A DNA stretch of 22,787 nt. Origin: a virus. This document shows positions 6,896 through 14,673 of this stretch, piece after piece. The stretch lies in IMG/VR virus record IMGVR_UViG_3300022538_000065, positions 1-22,787 of that record, one strand, 5' to 3'. Made by a program: the position numbers and the translations under genes. Positions within the stretch are counted from its first letter, which is position 1. Every line of letters starts with the position of its first letter. The notes under the pieces are model-generated. The model was not told where the DNA came from and ran no database searches. It saw only the letters and a program-made list of their open reading frames with translations.

Positions 6896-8938
6896 ATGTC
6901 ACTTTTACAGGAAGAAATACCAGTTGGGAATGACGGGAAGCAATTAGCAGAGAAAGTTTCAACTGAAGGAGTAGAGGTTAATCTTCTTAATCCTTATGAG
7001 CAGACAGATTATGGTGTAATTGTTAAGGCTTTTGAGGTCGAGACATCTAACTGGGCCGAAGAAGACTATGCACTTGCTTCCCATTATAGAGATGTTTATG
7101 GCACACAACACTTTTCGCAGCGTGTGCGCGAACAGATGAATTATTATCCTGGGATGCATCAAACAAATGCCAATATACCGGCTACTGATCCTCAATATAC
7201 TAATGCCAAAGAGATGGCTGATGACAGATTGAACTTCTGGAATAATGCAATGGATAATCCAGATGCGTTCATGAATGGTGTTCGTCAAAGACAAAGGGAT
7301 TTTGACTACACTAAGATCTTTGGACCAGATTCATCTGCTAAAGAACGTGGTCGTGAACTTGGCAAGATGTTGACGGAATGTATTCCGTGTTTTGATAGAT
7401 TATTAGATCCGGGTTCACTTTTACCTAATGGAGATCTTCTAGAAATACATGCTTTAAATATCAAAATACGAACAGATATCCTGGATAAGATCCGTAATTT
7501 ATTTAAGGACCCCGGGGCATATATTGATATTTGTGAATTGTTAAAACTATTCTCTCATTTATGTCCACAAGACTTGCTGGCTATTCTAGCAATGCTAACT
7601 CAATATTTAGCTAAACTTAATTTAGATGTCAAATTCAATATAGATTTTATAATTCAACTAGTTGGTCCTATTTTAAGTCCTTTCTTAGATGCTCTAAGTC
7701 AGTGGTTAGATAAGTGGATCCAAATGATTTTAGCACCAATAATTTGTGTGGTGGATCATATCAATGAGACTATTTTAATTGCACGGAGTGCACAAATCCC
7801 ATTCTCTGATATTAGTTCAAATGTTGATTTGGATATAGGTGTTGCTGGGCCGGCTCATAGAAATACTGCAGGAGAGTTTGGCGGAGGATTTGATACTGGT
7901 ATTGGTAATAAGAATAAGGGTGTTTTTGATAAAGATAATACAGATCCTCATGGATCTGCTTGGGGTGATTGGCAATGGGAACAATTTAATACTCCAGAAG
8001 AACAAAAGTATAATCCTGAAATTCCCAGAGTCCCTAAAGAAGAAATACAAATGTCTGGAGAAGAAATTTCAGAAGCATGGTCTCCTTCATTCTCGGAAGC
8101 AGAACGTGAAGAACGAAATGCTCAGTGGCAGGAACTTAAGCAGCGAGAAGAACAAAAAAGACGTAAGGTTCCAGCTCCATTACAACGCTCTAAAGCAGAC
8201 GGTACTCGTTGGAGTAAAGATGACATTCCAAATTCTGAAAAACATATAGCTGGAGGAGAGTGGGAAGCTGGTTATCATCCTCCCGAACAACAAGACCGAC
8301 CAGCAGAAACCGCTACGTATCTTGATGTATCTCCACTAATTAACTCTATTGTTCAGATGCGTAATATTTTGCAGGCTGGAATTCAATATGTACGTGATTG
8401 GTTTACTTATGTTACCCAAATGATTTATGATTTATTAGGAACTGATATTGGCTGGATGCAAAAGAAAGCAGATAATACAATGATGAAATCTCGTATTATA
8501 CAGCTAATAATGATGATTCAGTCTATTATTAGAGCAATTGCTCAGAATGGTCTTGAATGTGGTACTCATAGTAATTTTAATCCAGCTCAGATGAAATATA
8601 TTATAGAAAGAGAGTTAAATAGCCGAACAGATTCTACTTTTATAGTGAACGATGACGGATCTATAACTCTTATACCAGCGGGCAGTACTCCAGAAGCTGA
8701 AGTTCAAGACAATAGTGCATTGGATGCAGATGCACTTGATACTACTACAACTGGAGTTATTCCATCCAAGATTCCAGGTGTTTTACCAAGTGAAGAAATA
8801 GTTGAACCTTCCTCTGAAGAACAAAATCAGGTACAATCAGGTATTGTTATTAGAGATTGTTTTAAAGATGTTAATCAGGAAGATTTAGAGAAAGTTAGAA
8901 GTTGGATTAGAGATTTCGAGAAGAGAGGTAAGGTTTAA
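6896..8938 (+). CDS. Large unknown virion-region protein between terminase and portal (680 aa)
   Basis: The ATG directly follows the upstream TAG, and the TAA shares one base with the portal ATG, so translation is likely coupled. Residues 1-150 are polar and Trp/Tyr-rich. Residues 150-300 contain Cys residues (C162, C165, C213, C223) and several strongly hydrophobic helices at 226-300, amphipathic or membrane-like. Residues 320-475 are Gly-, Trp- and charge-rich and probably extended, with a charged helix at 400-425. Residues 478-556 are again helical and hydrophobic, and the C-terminal 100 are acidic with a final charged helix. No enzyme motif recognised. Tight coupling with the portal suggests a head-vertex, internal-core or neck role, which is inference. 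Confidence 0.87.
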   Translation: MSLLQEEIPVGNDGKQLAEKVSTEGVEVNLLNPYEQTDYGVIVKAFEVETSNWAEEDYALASHYRDVYGTQHFSQRVREQMNYYPGMHQTNANIPATDPQYTNAKEMADDRLNFWNNAMDNPDAFMNGVRQRQRDFDYTKIFGPDSSAKERGRELGKMLTECIPCFDRLLDPGSLLPNGDLLEIHALNIKIRTDILDKIRNLFKDPGAYIDICELLKLFSHLCPQDLLAILAMLTQYLAKLNLDVKFNIDFIIQLVGPILSPFLDALSQWLDKWIQMILAPIICVVDHINETILIARSAQIPFSDISSNVDLDIGVAGPAHRNTAGEFGGGFDTGIGNKNKGVFDKDNTDPHGSAWGDWQWEQFNTPEEQKYNPEIPRVPKEEIQMSGEEISEAWSPSFSEAEREERNAQWQELKQREEQKRRKVPAPLQRSKADGTRWSKDDIPNSEKHIAGGEWEAGYHPPEQQDRPAETATYLDVSPLINSIVQMRNILQAGIQYVRDWFTYVTQMIYDLLGTDIGWMQKKADNTMMKSRIIQLIMMIQSIIRAIAQNGLECGTHSNFNPAQMKYIIERELNSRTDSTFIVNDDGSITLIPAGSTPEAEVQDNSALDADALDTTTTGVIPSKIPGVLPSEEIVEPSSEEQNQVQSGIVIRDCFKDVNQEDLEKVRSWIRDFEKRGKV

Positions 8939-11115
8939 TGGCAGTAACTCGTAGACAAACTAAAAAGTCTTCTACCAATATTATAATAAAGACTAGTTCT
9001 AAGAATAGTGGCCTTAAAAAACAGAGAACAATTATTCCCAAAGTAATTCCTTCCCCTGTTAAAGTATATACATCTAATATTGGACGTTCTCGAGCTAACG
9101 CACTTCGATGGGAAGTTCCAGAATGGGATTTAACTGAAACTGGTCGAATTCTGGATACTGAATCATATTTCAGGAGAGCTTGTAAGAATAAGAAAAATTT
9201 ATTTCTTAAAGAAGGTTATGATTTCGTAGGACCTAATCTTGATAGAGTTATTTATGTTAGAAAGCGTATCCGTCAAATGGAAGAAGCGACAAACTTACCA
9301 TTTGAAGTACTAATAAGCCAGGCTTCATCTTCGCTAACTAGAGCCTCTAATGCTTTTTGGGTAAAAGCCAGGAAGGATAAAGCTTCGGGTGGCAAAGTAC
9401 GTGTCAATGCCAATGGGAAGAAACTAGATCCTATAGCTGGATATTTCCCTTTACCAGCTGAAACTGTCAGATTCAAACGAGATGAGTATGGCAAGATCAA
9501 AAAGTATATGCAAGAGGTGTATGGCAAAACCGCAAAAGAGTTTGCACCAGAAGATGTTGTACATTTTTGTTTTAATAAGAGAGAAGGATATGCTGTTGGT
9601 ACGCCAGATGTAGTAGCTGTTAAGGATGATATTAGAGCATTACGACGTATTGAAGAAAATATAGAATTATTACTTTATCAACACTTGTTTCCTCTTTTCC
9701 ACTATCAGGTTGGTACTGAAAAGCAGCCTGCAGCTGTGTTCTCTGATGGTAGTTCTGAAGTGGAGGACATCCAACTTAAAGTTGCTCATATGCCTTCTGA
9801 TGGTTGTTGGGTTACACCAGAACGGCATAAGATTACACCTCTACAGGCAGATGGCCCTCCGATTGCAGTAGATAAAGTTATCGCCCATTTTAAACAACGT
9901 ATTTTTACTGGTTTAGGTCTTAGTTCAGTGGATATGGGCGAGAGCGGATCAAGTAACCGGAGCACGGCTCAAACATTATCTAGAAACTTAATAGATGATA
10001 CAAAAGCAGATCAAAAAGAATTCGCTTCACAATTTAAAGCATACATTATTAAAGAATTATTATTAGAGAGCACCTTTTCTGAACTAACTCTTTTTGAAGA
10101 TGAGAATCTTGTAAATCTTAAATTTAAAGAGATTGATTTCGAATCTAGACAAGCTAAAGAAAATCATTTTGTAGATATGTTTGAGAAGAATGCTATTACA
10201 CATGACGAGATGAGGTTGGAATTAGGATATGATCCATTTGAAGGTGAAGGCTGGCCTACATCTAGTAATAAGGCCCAAATGATTCGTAAAGGTGATGGAG
10301 ATTGGGCGAGGACAAATTATGGAATTATCGGAAGAGATAAAGTAATATTACAGTCTTTAGATGAGCCTGGCACCGATGCATCTAAGAGCGAAACAAAATC
10401 TCGAACTGTTCAAAATAAGAATAAACCTGCTAATCAGCATGGGGTTAGATCTAGCACTAAAATAAATAAAGATTCTTTTGGAACTAATAATCCAATATCT
10501 ACACTTGATGTTGTATTTAATCAAAGGGCTCCTTTCCAAAGTATTTACAAAGACTTACAAGTTGATGTGACTACACAGATAAGATATAGGGGTTTTAAAT
10601 CTAATGAGGTTAAATTATTAATTGGCAGCGCCTTCGCTAGAGCAAAAGATTATTTAGTTTCATTGTCACAAAAAGCATATCGAATTGGATTACGTAATGC
10701 CGGTGTGGAAGTCTGGCAGGTTCAGTTAGATAAAGCAGATATTTTAATTCACGATCATATAAATAAGTATACGGGAAAGTTAAGGAAAACGTTATTGAGT
10801 ACAATCGAGCGTAATACGATAAAGAATATAAAACTAAAATCAGAAGATGCAATCATTACTGGCTTAGTGTTTGATAGTCTTAAACATCGTACCGCCATGC
10901 TTGATAATAGTGAAATTATGCGGGCTTACAACTATGGCAAAGTTAGTGGTTATCGTGTTTTGGGCGCTCCTCAAATGAAATCTTTCCGTCATGGCAATAC
11001 GGCATGTGATATTTGCGACAAACATATTTTGTTTTACAAAGAATCCAATGTTATAATTTATGATGAATTACCACCATTTCATCCACACTGCACTTGCGAA
11101 ATGGTAGTAGGATAA
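8938..11115 (+). CDS. Portal protein with fused MuF-like C-terminal domain
   Basis: A 725-residue fusion. The first 30 residues are basic. The portal core covers about 50-450, recognisable from its clip/stem pattern: residues near 211-260 (DVVHFCFN, a GTPDVV turn, a long helix, then LFPLFHYQVG) and a helix with SRQAKENHF near 402-410. A polar linker spans 470-530. Residues 530-725 resemble the Mu gpF / SPP1 gp7 minor head protein family, ending in a metal-site-like pattern: CDIC (690-693) and PPFHPHCTC (712-720). The portal forms the ring through which terminase packages DNA. MuF domains are minor head proteins that associate with it, so the fusion fixes one copy per portal subunit. SD-like GAGAGGTAAGG lies inside the end of the upstream gene. 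Confidence 0.92.
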   Translation: MAVTRRQTKKSSTNIIIKTSSKNSGLKKQRTIIPKVIPSPVKVYTSNIGRSRANALRWEVPEWDLTETGRILDTESYFRRACKNKKNLFLKEGYDFVGPNLDRVIYVRKRIRQMEEATNLPFEVLISQASSSLTRASNAFWVKARKDKASGGKVRVNANGKKLDPIAGYFPLPAETVRFKRDEYGKIKKYMQEVYGKTAKEFAPEDVVHFCFNKREGYAVGTPDVVAVKDDIRALRRIEENIELLLYQHLFPLFHYQVGTEKQPAAVFSDGSSEVEDIQLKVAHMPSDGCWVTPERHKITPLQADGPPIAVDKVIAHFKQRIFTGLGLSSVDMGESGSSNRSTAQTLSRNLIDDTKADQKEFASQFKAYIIKELLLESTFSELTLFEDENLVNLKFKEIDFESRQAKENHFVDMFEKNAITHDEMRLELGYDPFEGEGWPTSSNKAQMIRKGDGDWARTNYGIIGRDKVILQSLDEPGTDASKSETKSRTVQNKNKPANQHGVRSSTKINKDSFGTNNPISTLDVVFNQRAPFQSIYKDLQVDVTTQIRYRGFKSNEVKLLIGSAFARAKDYLVSLSQKAYRIGLRNAGVEVWQVQLDKADILIHDHINKYTGKLRKTLLSTIERNTIKNIKLKSEDAIITGLVFDSLKHRTAMLDNSEIMRAYNYGKVSGYRVLGAPQMKSFRHGNTACDICDKHILFYKESNVIIYDELPPFHPHCTCEMVVG

Positions 11116-11131
11116 TAAGGAGTGCTGAATA

Positions 11132-13258
11132 ATGGCAGTAATAATTCAATTCAAAGATTATTTTAGACTAAGCAAACCAACAGATACAGAGCTTGCTCAA
11201 TTTAAAGAATTTCTTAATATTCCTAATAACGGGAAATCTTTATTTATCAAGATGGAAGCTACTCATGCTGGGTTTGTTAATAAAAATAATCGTTACTATA
11301 TTCCATCTCGTATGAATGAGGGTGTTTCTACCTTTCGAACAGAAGAAAAGCCTACAAAATTATTGAAGCATCATAATGCCAATAGTGATCCTGTAGGAGT
11401 GATCCGAGGCGCCAGATTTATTCCAACTATTCCTGAGGATCTTCAGGATAACCCTGATGTTATGACATTAATGAGTAGCAGTGCTCCTATCAAGAAACAA
11501 TTAAAGGCAATGAGGAATCTGCAACGAGCTGGTATAATAAATAGAGAGGGCTGGCGAGGCCTTGGGTATATTGAGCTCATTGCAGAAGTGATGGACCAAA
11601 CTACTATTGGACAAGTTCAAGATGGTCGGTATGATGCAGTTTCTACTAATTTTCAGTCCCCAAGTGCGGTTCATTGTTCTATATGTGGCCAAAATGTTTT
11701 AAAAGACGGCTGGTGCGATCATGACTTGGGTGAATTATATAAAGAGGATGGAGCTGCCGACAAGGATGATTTTAAGTTTGTAGCACAATTAATTCCGGCC
11801 GAACATGAATATTTAGAGGCCAGTTTTATCACTTTTGAAGGAGATCCTTTGGTTAGTATTGATATTCTTGATACTAAAGACAAAGGCAAAACTGAACAAC
11901 TTCCAATGCCTGATAAATGGCAGGAGGACAAACAGTTAGGTAACTTAAGTTATCAATTTAAAGATTCTGCTAAGGAGGGCAAAATGGCATTACCAAATAA
12001 GAAAGTCACTCTTTCCGAGACAGAACAGGCAGCTTTTGATGTAATTAAAAAGCTAAGAGCTGATGTTAAGGAAGAGGATCTTTTGGTATTAACTCAAGAT
12101 GTAATGAAGATAATTAATTCTAAAAGCTTTATCACTGACAAAGAAGAACTAGAGCTCAATGATGAAACAGCTATTCTTTATGCTCTTGAAGATGTTGAGA
12201 CAAAAGATCAAAAAATTAATAGCGATGAAATTTGCGATGGTTTGCAAGAGGAATTCGCCAAAATGAGAGATGAAGGTTTGTTAACTGAAGAAGAATTTAC
12301 TGCAGCCGATGCAAAACTTTCAACACAACAGAGGAAAAAGCTATCTAAGTCTACATTCTGTGGACCAGAGAGATCTTTTCCTGTCCCTGATTGTGCTCAT
12401 GTTACTGCAGCCCGGAGGTTAATTGGAAGGTATAAAGGACCCGGGAACAAGGCTACTATTTTAGCCTGTGTGAGTCGCAAGGCTAAGGCTTTAGGCTGTA
12501 CGAAGGCAAAAGATTCTAATAATGTAGTAGAAGACAGTACTCTAAGTACTATTCCTTGTACAGAAGATAAACTTCAACACTTAGAAGATGGCGAACTGCG
12601 TTCACTGTTTCATGCTACTGAATTAGAACTTATTAAAAGAAATCAAACAGTTAAGCGCGACTGCAGTGATTGCGCTGTACATGTAGAGAAAGCAGAAAAA
12701 GCCGAAGAGCAACTATCAAAAACTAATAAGAATCTAACTGAAGCCGAAGTAACTTTATCGATTTTAAGGTCAGAGTTACAAAAGTCTTATATTGATTATG
12801 CAACTCAGGTAGACGAATCAGTTAAATTAGGAGTAGAGATTTATAAATTAAAAGCAGAAAAACTTGCGCTGGTTGGTGTTTTGACACAGAAGTATGATAA
12901 TCTTGATAAAGCGATGGAAGAACTAAAGGAATCAGATATTGACCAAGTGGGAATTTCTATAATGGATTCTTTTGATATTGAAAAAGCTGCCAAGAAACTT
13001 AATGACGGCCTAGCTAAAACACCACAAGGTACTGTAGAAGATCCTACAATCACAATTGATGGCGATAATACTTCGATTACAGATGATCTTTCTGCACCTG
13101 CACAAGCTGCTTTTGATAATATTAAAGAATTAATCGCAAAAGGCGAAGAAGAAAAAGCGAAACAGATCTATGATATAATGAAGAACATGGAAATGTTTCC
13201 CGAACAACTCAAATTTGAAGATCTTTCGGCGGACAAGAATGGAACCGCTGAAGTTTAG
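11132..13258 (+). CDS. Prohead protease fused to capsid scaffold
   Basis: A 708-residue protein starting at ATG 11132 (SD AAGGAG at 11117-11122). The protease half (about 35-250) has the expected His region LLKHHN (H80/H81), GYIELIAEV (145-153) and the Ser motif YDAVSTNF (S171), followed by EYLEASFITFEGDP (227-240). A CSIC...CDH pattern (182-185, 195-197) inserted after the Ser motif looks metal-binding. The second half (from 285) is scaffold-like: acidic and helical, with a Cys/His-containing module at 408-456 (FCGPERSFPV, then DCAHV) and a long coiled coil at 515-600. Such proteases cleave scaffold and capsid proteins during prohead maturation. An internal in-frame start at 11984 should produce the scaffold separately. 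Confidence 0.88.
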   Translation: MAVIIQFKDYFRLSKPTDTELAQFKEFLNIPNNGKSLFIKMEATHAGFVNKNNRYYIPSRMNEGVSTFRTEEKPTKLLKHHNANSDPVGVIRGARFIPTIPEDLQDNPDVMTLMSSSAPIKKQLKAMRNLQRAGIINREGWRGLGYIELIAEVMDQTTIGQVQDGRYDAVSTNFQSPSAVHCSICGQNVLKDGWCDHDLGELYKEDGAADKDDFKFVAQLIPAEHEYLEASFITFEGDPLVSIDILDTKDKGKTEQLPMPDKWQEDKQLGNLSYQFKDSAKEGKMALPNKKVTLSETEQAAFDVIKKLRADVKEEDLLVLTQDVMKIINSKSFITDKEELELNDETAILYALEDVETKDQKINSDEICDGLQEEFAKMRDEGLLTEEEFTAADAKLSTQQRKKLSKSTFCGPERSFPVPDCAHVTAARRLIGRYKGPGNKATILACVSRKAKALGCTKAKDSNNVVEDSTLSTIPCTEDKLQHLEDGELRSLFHATELELIKRNQTVKRDCSDCAVHVEKAEKAEEQLSKTNKNLTEAEVTLSILRSELQKSYIDYATQVDESVKLGVEIYKLKAEKLALVGVLTQKYDNLDKAMEELKESDIDQVGISIMDSFDIEKAAKKLNDGLAKTPQGTVEDPTITIDGDNTSITDDLSAPAQAAFDNIKELIAKGEEEKAKQIYDIMKNMEMFPEQLKFEDLSADKNGTAEV
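11972..11986 (+). promoter_or_regulatory. Internal ribosome binding site for nested scaffold
   Basis: AAGGAGGG at 11972-11979, four bases before the in-frame ATG 11984, lies inside the protease-scaffold gene. It is as strong as the SDs of the capsid and sheath genes in this window. It falls at the boundary between the protease half and the scaffold half, which argues against coincidence. Confidence 0.75.
11984..13258 (+). CDS. Nested scaffold protein (in-frame internal start)
   Basis: Same frame and stop as the protease-scaffold gene; the predicted product is 424 residues starting MALPNKKVTL. It would hold the whole scaffold region: an N-terminal helical motif, the FCGPERSFPV Cys/His module, a coiled coil and a C-terminal helical motif similar to the N-terminal one. 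This is the arrangement known from lambda, where Nu3 scaffold starts inside protease gene C. It would allow many scaffold copies per protease copy. The internal SD is directly visible; actual translation is inferred. Confidence 0.7.
   Translation: MALPNKKVTLSETEQAAFDVIKKLRADVKEEDLLVLTQDVMKIINSKSFITDKEELELNDETAILYALEDVETKDQKINSDEICDGLQEEFAKMRDEGLLTEEEFTAADAKLSTQQRKKLSKSTFCGPERSFPVPDCAHVTAARRLIGRYKGPGNKATILACVSRKAKALGCTKAKDSNNVVEDSTLSTIPCTEDKLQHLEDGELRSLFHATELELIKRNQTVKRDCSDCAVHVEKAEKAEEQLSKTNKNLTEAEVTLSILRSELQKSYIDYATQVDESVKLGVEIYKLKAEKLALVGVLTQKYDNLDKAMEELKESDIDQVGISIMDSFDIEKAAKKLNDGLAKTPQGTVEDPTITIDGDNTSITDDLSAPAQAAFDNIKELIAKGEEEKAKQIYDIMKNMEMFPEQLKFEDLSADKNGTAEV
12011..12115 (+). repeat. 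Scaffold helical motif, copy 1
   Basis: Encodes residues 294-328 of the protease-scaffold protein, at the start of the nested scaffold. Pattern LSxxxQAAFDxIKxLxA, followed by an acidic helix ending DVMK. It matches copy 2 near the C-terminus at protein level. Confidence 0.6.
13088..13189 (+). repeat. Scaffold helical motif, copy 2
   Basis: Encodes residues 653-686, with LSAPAQAAFDNIKELIA then an acidic helix ending DIMK. In known phage scaffolds the C-terminal helices bind the capsid protein. A similar motif at the other end could give the scaffold two like-acting ends. Confidence 0.6.
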
Positions 13259-13271
13259 GAGGTAACAAACT

Positions 13272-14654
13272 ATGACAATTCCAAGAGGATATGTTGCCAA
13301 TCATAAAGTATGGGATCGAATGGGTCGAATCACTCCAAACGTGGAGTATTCTCCAGGTGAGCGTCCTCATTTTGAGTCTTTTCCGGCTCCGTGGCTACCT
13401 ACAGCACGTTACGAAAAAGAGTATGAATACTATATCGTAATTAGCGCAGGTAAAGTTGTTGCCGAAGACACAAATGGGAGTTTAGTTCCAGCTGGCCTAA
13501 GAAAGGCATGGAATAAATCATCTGGTACGACAATTTTGTCTTATACTGCTATTGATGCAGCAGAAAATGTAATCGATTTAACTACAGGTGCGGCTGTAGC
13601 CGGTGAGGTAACTTATGACGAAGCCGCAGTAACTGCAGCTCTGAAAGAGCGTGGATTTATTCGTGCAGATCAACGAGCGATGGACTTTGTTTCTAAACCA
13701 GTTGGTATAGCTTCTTATAATTACTATAAAGCAGCTGGTCCGGATCATACAAATCCAGCCGAGTTGTACCAGCACAACTTTAGACCTCAGGCCTTAGCAG
13801 CTATTACATGTGACTATGTAATTACTGTTCCTGTGGTGCCAGCTGTTGAAACGACAGAAACAATGGATGGAGCTATTGCTAATGCTGCAGGCTCTATTGA
13901 TTGGTCGACGACACGTACTGGTGGTTGGTTTGGTTCTACGGCTATTAACGGACTATTAAAGTATACTGCTACAGTTGCTGATGATGCCGATGTAGTTTGC
14001 TATGTTTTCGAGAAGTTTCCTGTTGCGCATATTACAGCTGAGAGCCCAATTACTCATAGCAACAGTCAGTTAACAAACAAAGTTGCTTCGGTTACAAATG
14101 TAACAGCTGCTGGAGATTACTTTATCGATCACGATTTAGGTCTCTTATTCTTATATGAAGCTGGCGGAGACGTTATTCCTTCAGGATGGGCAGTATCAGA
14201 CACTATTACATATTACAACTACGAAGATGTTGCTGGCGCAGCCCAGATCACAACTTATATGTCGGCCACTGGTAATTTAGATTACGGTGACTTTTTAACA
14301 TATAACGAAGACAGTAATCTCATTAAGGCTACTTTAGATATAGGTACAGCAGAAGGATATAATGCATCATTTAGTGTATATTCAGCTGATCCAGACTATG
14401 GAGCTGGAGAGGATGATGCTATATCTCTACAACTAGAGCAAGCTATCGATAATCATCTTTTCGGTATCGTAGGTCAAATTATTGGAACTAACGTATATCC
14501 GAAGGGATATCTAGATAAGGTTAAAACTGCATTTCATGGTTATAGTGCGGCAAATATGCGAACTCCAGGCTCTGCTACTGGCGGGCGTACTGATCAATTG
14601 ACCTATGCTAACGCAGCAGAAAGAATGGTCATCGTGAACTTAGTGTTCCGATAA
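13272..14654 (+). CDS. Probable capsid accessory/decoration protein (460 aa)
   Basis: It lies between scaffold and major capsid genes with a strong SD AGGAGGT at 13257-13263 that overlaps the upstream stop codon, implying high expression. It is rich in beta-type sequence with many Thr, Ala, Tyr and Asp, and has no signal peptide or enzyme motif. The segment EYYIVISAGKVVAEDTNG near 51-68, followed by LVPAG, resembles the small beta-barrel fold seen in capsid decoration proteins. The C-terminal 80 residues are helical plus beta. Position and expression strength suggest a capsid-binding stabiliser or decoration protein, but I cannot name the family. Confidence 0.8.
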   Translation: MTIPRGYVANHKVWDRMGRITPNVEYSPGERPHFESFPAPWLPTARYEKEYEYYIVISAGKVVAEDTNGSLVPAGLRKAWNKSSGTTILSYTAIDAAENVIDLTTGAAVAGEVTYDEAAVTAALKERGFIRADQRAMDFVSKPVGIASYNYYKAAGPDHTNPAELYQHNFRPQALAAITCDYVITVPVVPAVETTETMDGAIANAAGSIDWSTTRTGGWFGSTAINGLLKYTATVADDADVVCYVFEKFPVAHITAESPITHSNSQLTNKVASVTNVTAAGDYFIDHDLGLLFLYEAGGDVIPSGWAVSDTITYYNYEDVAGAAQITTYMSATGNLDYGDFLTYNEDSNLIKATLDIGTAEGYNASFSVYSADPDYGAGEDDAISLQLEQAIDNHLFGIVGQIIGTNVYPKGYLDKVKTAFHGYSAANMRTPGSATGGRTDQLTYANAAERMVIVNLVFR

Positions 14655-14673
14655 TCACAAGGAGGAATAAACC

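Noticed and set aside
7839-8249. Forward ORF of 136 codons in another frame inside the 680-aa gene
   Set aside because: Lys/Leu/Ile-rich translation without motifs; overlaps a well-supported gene throughout.
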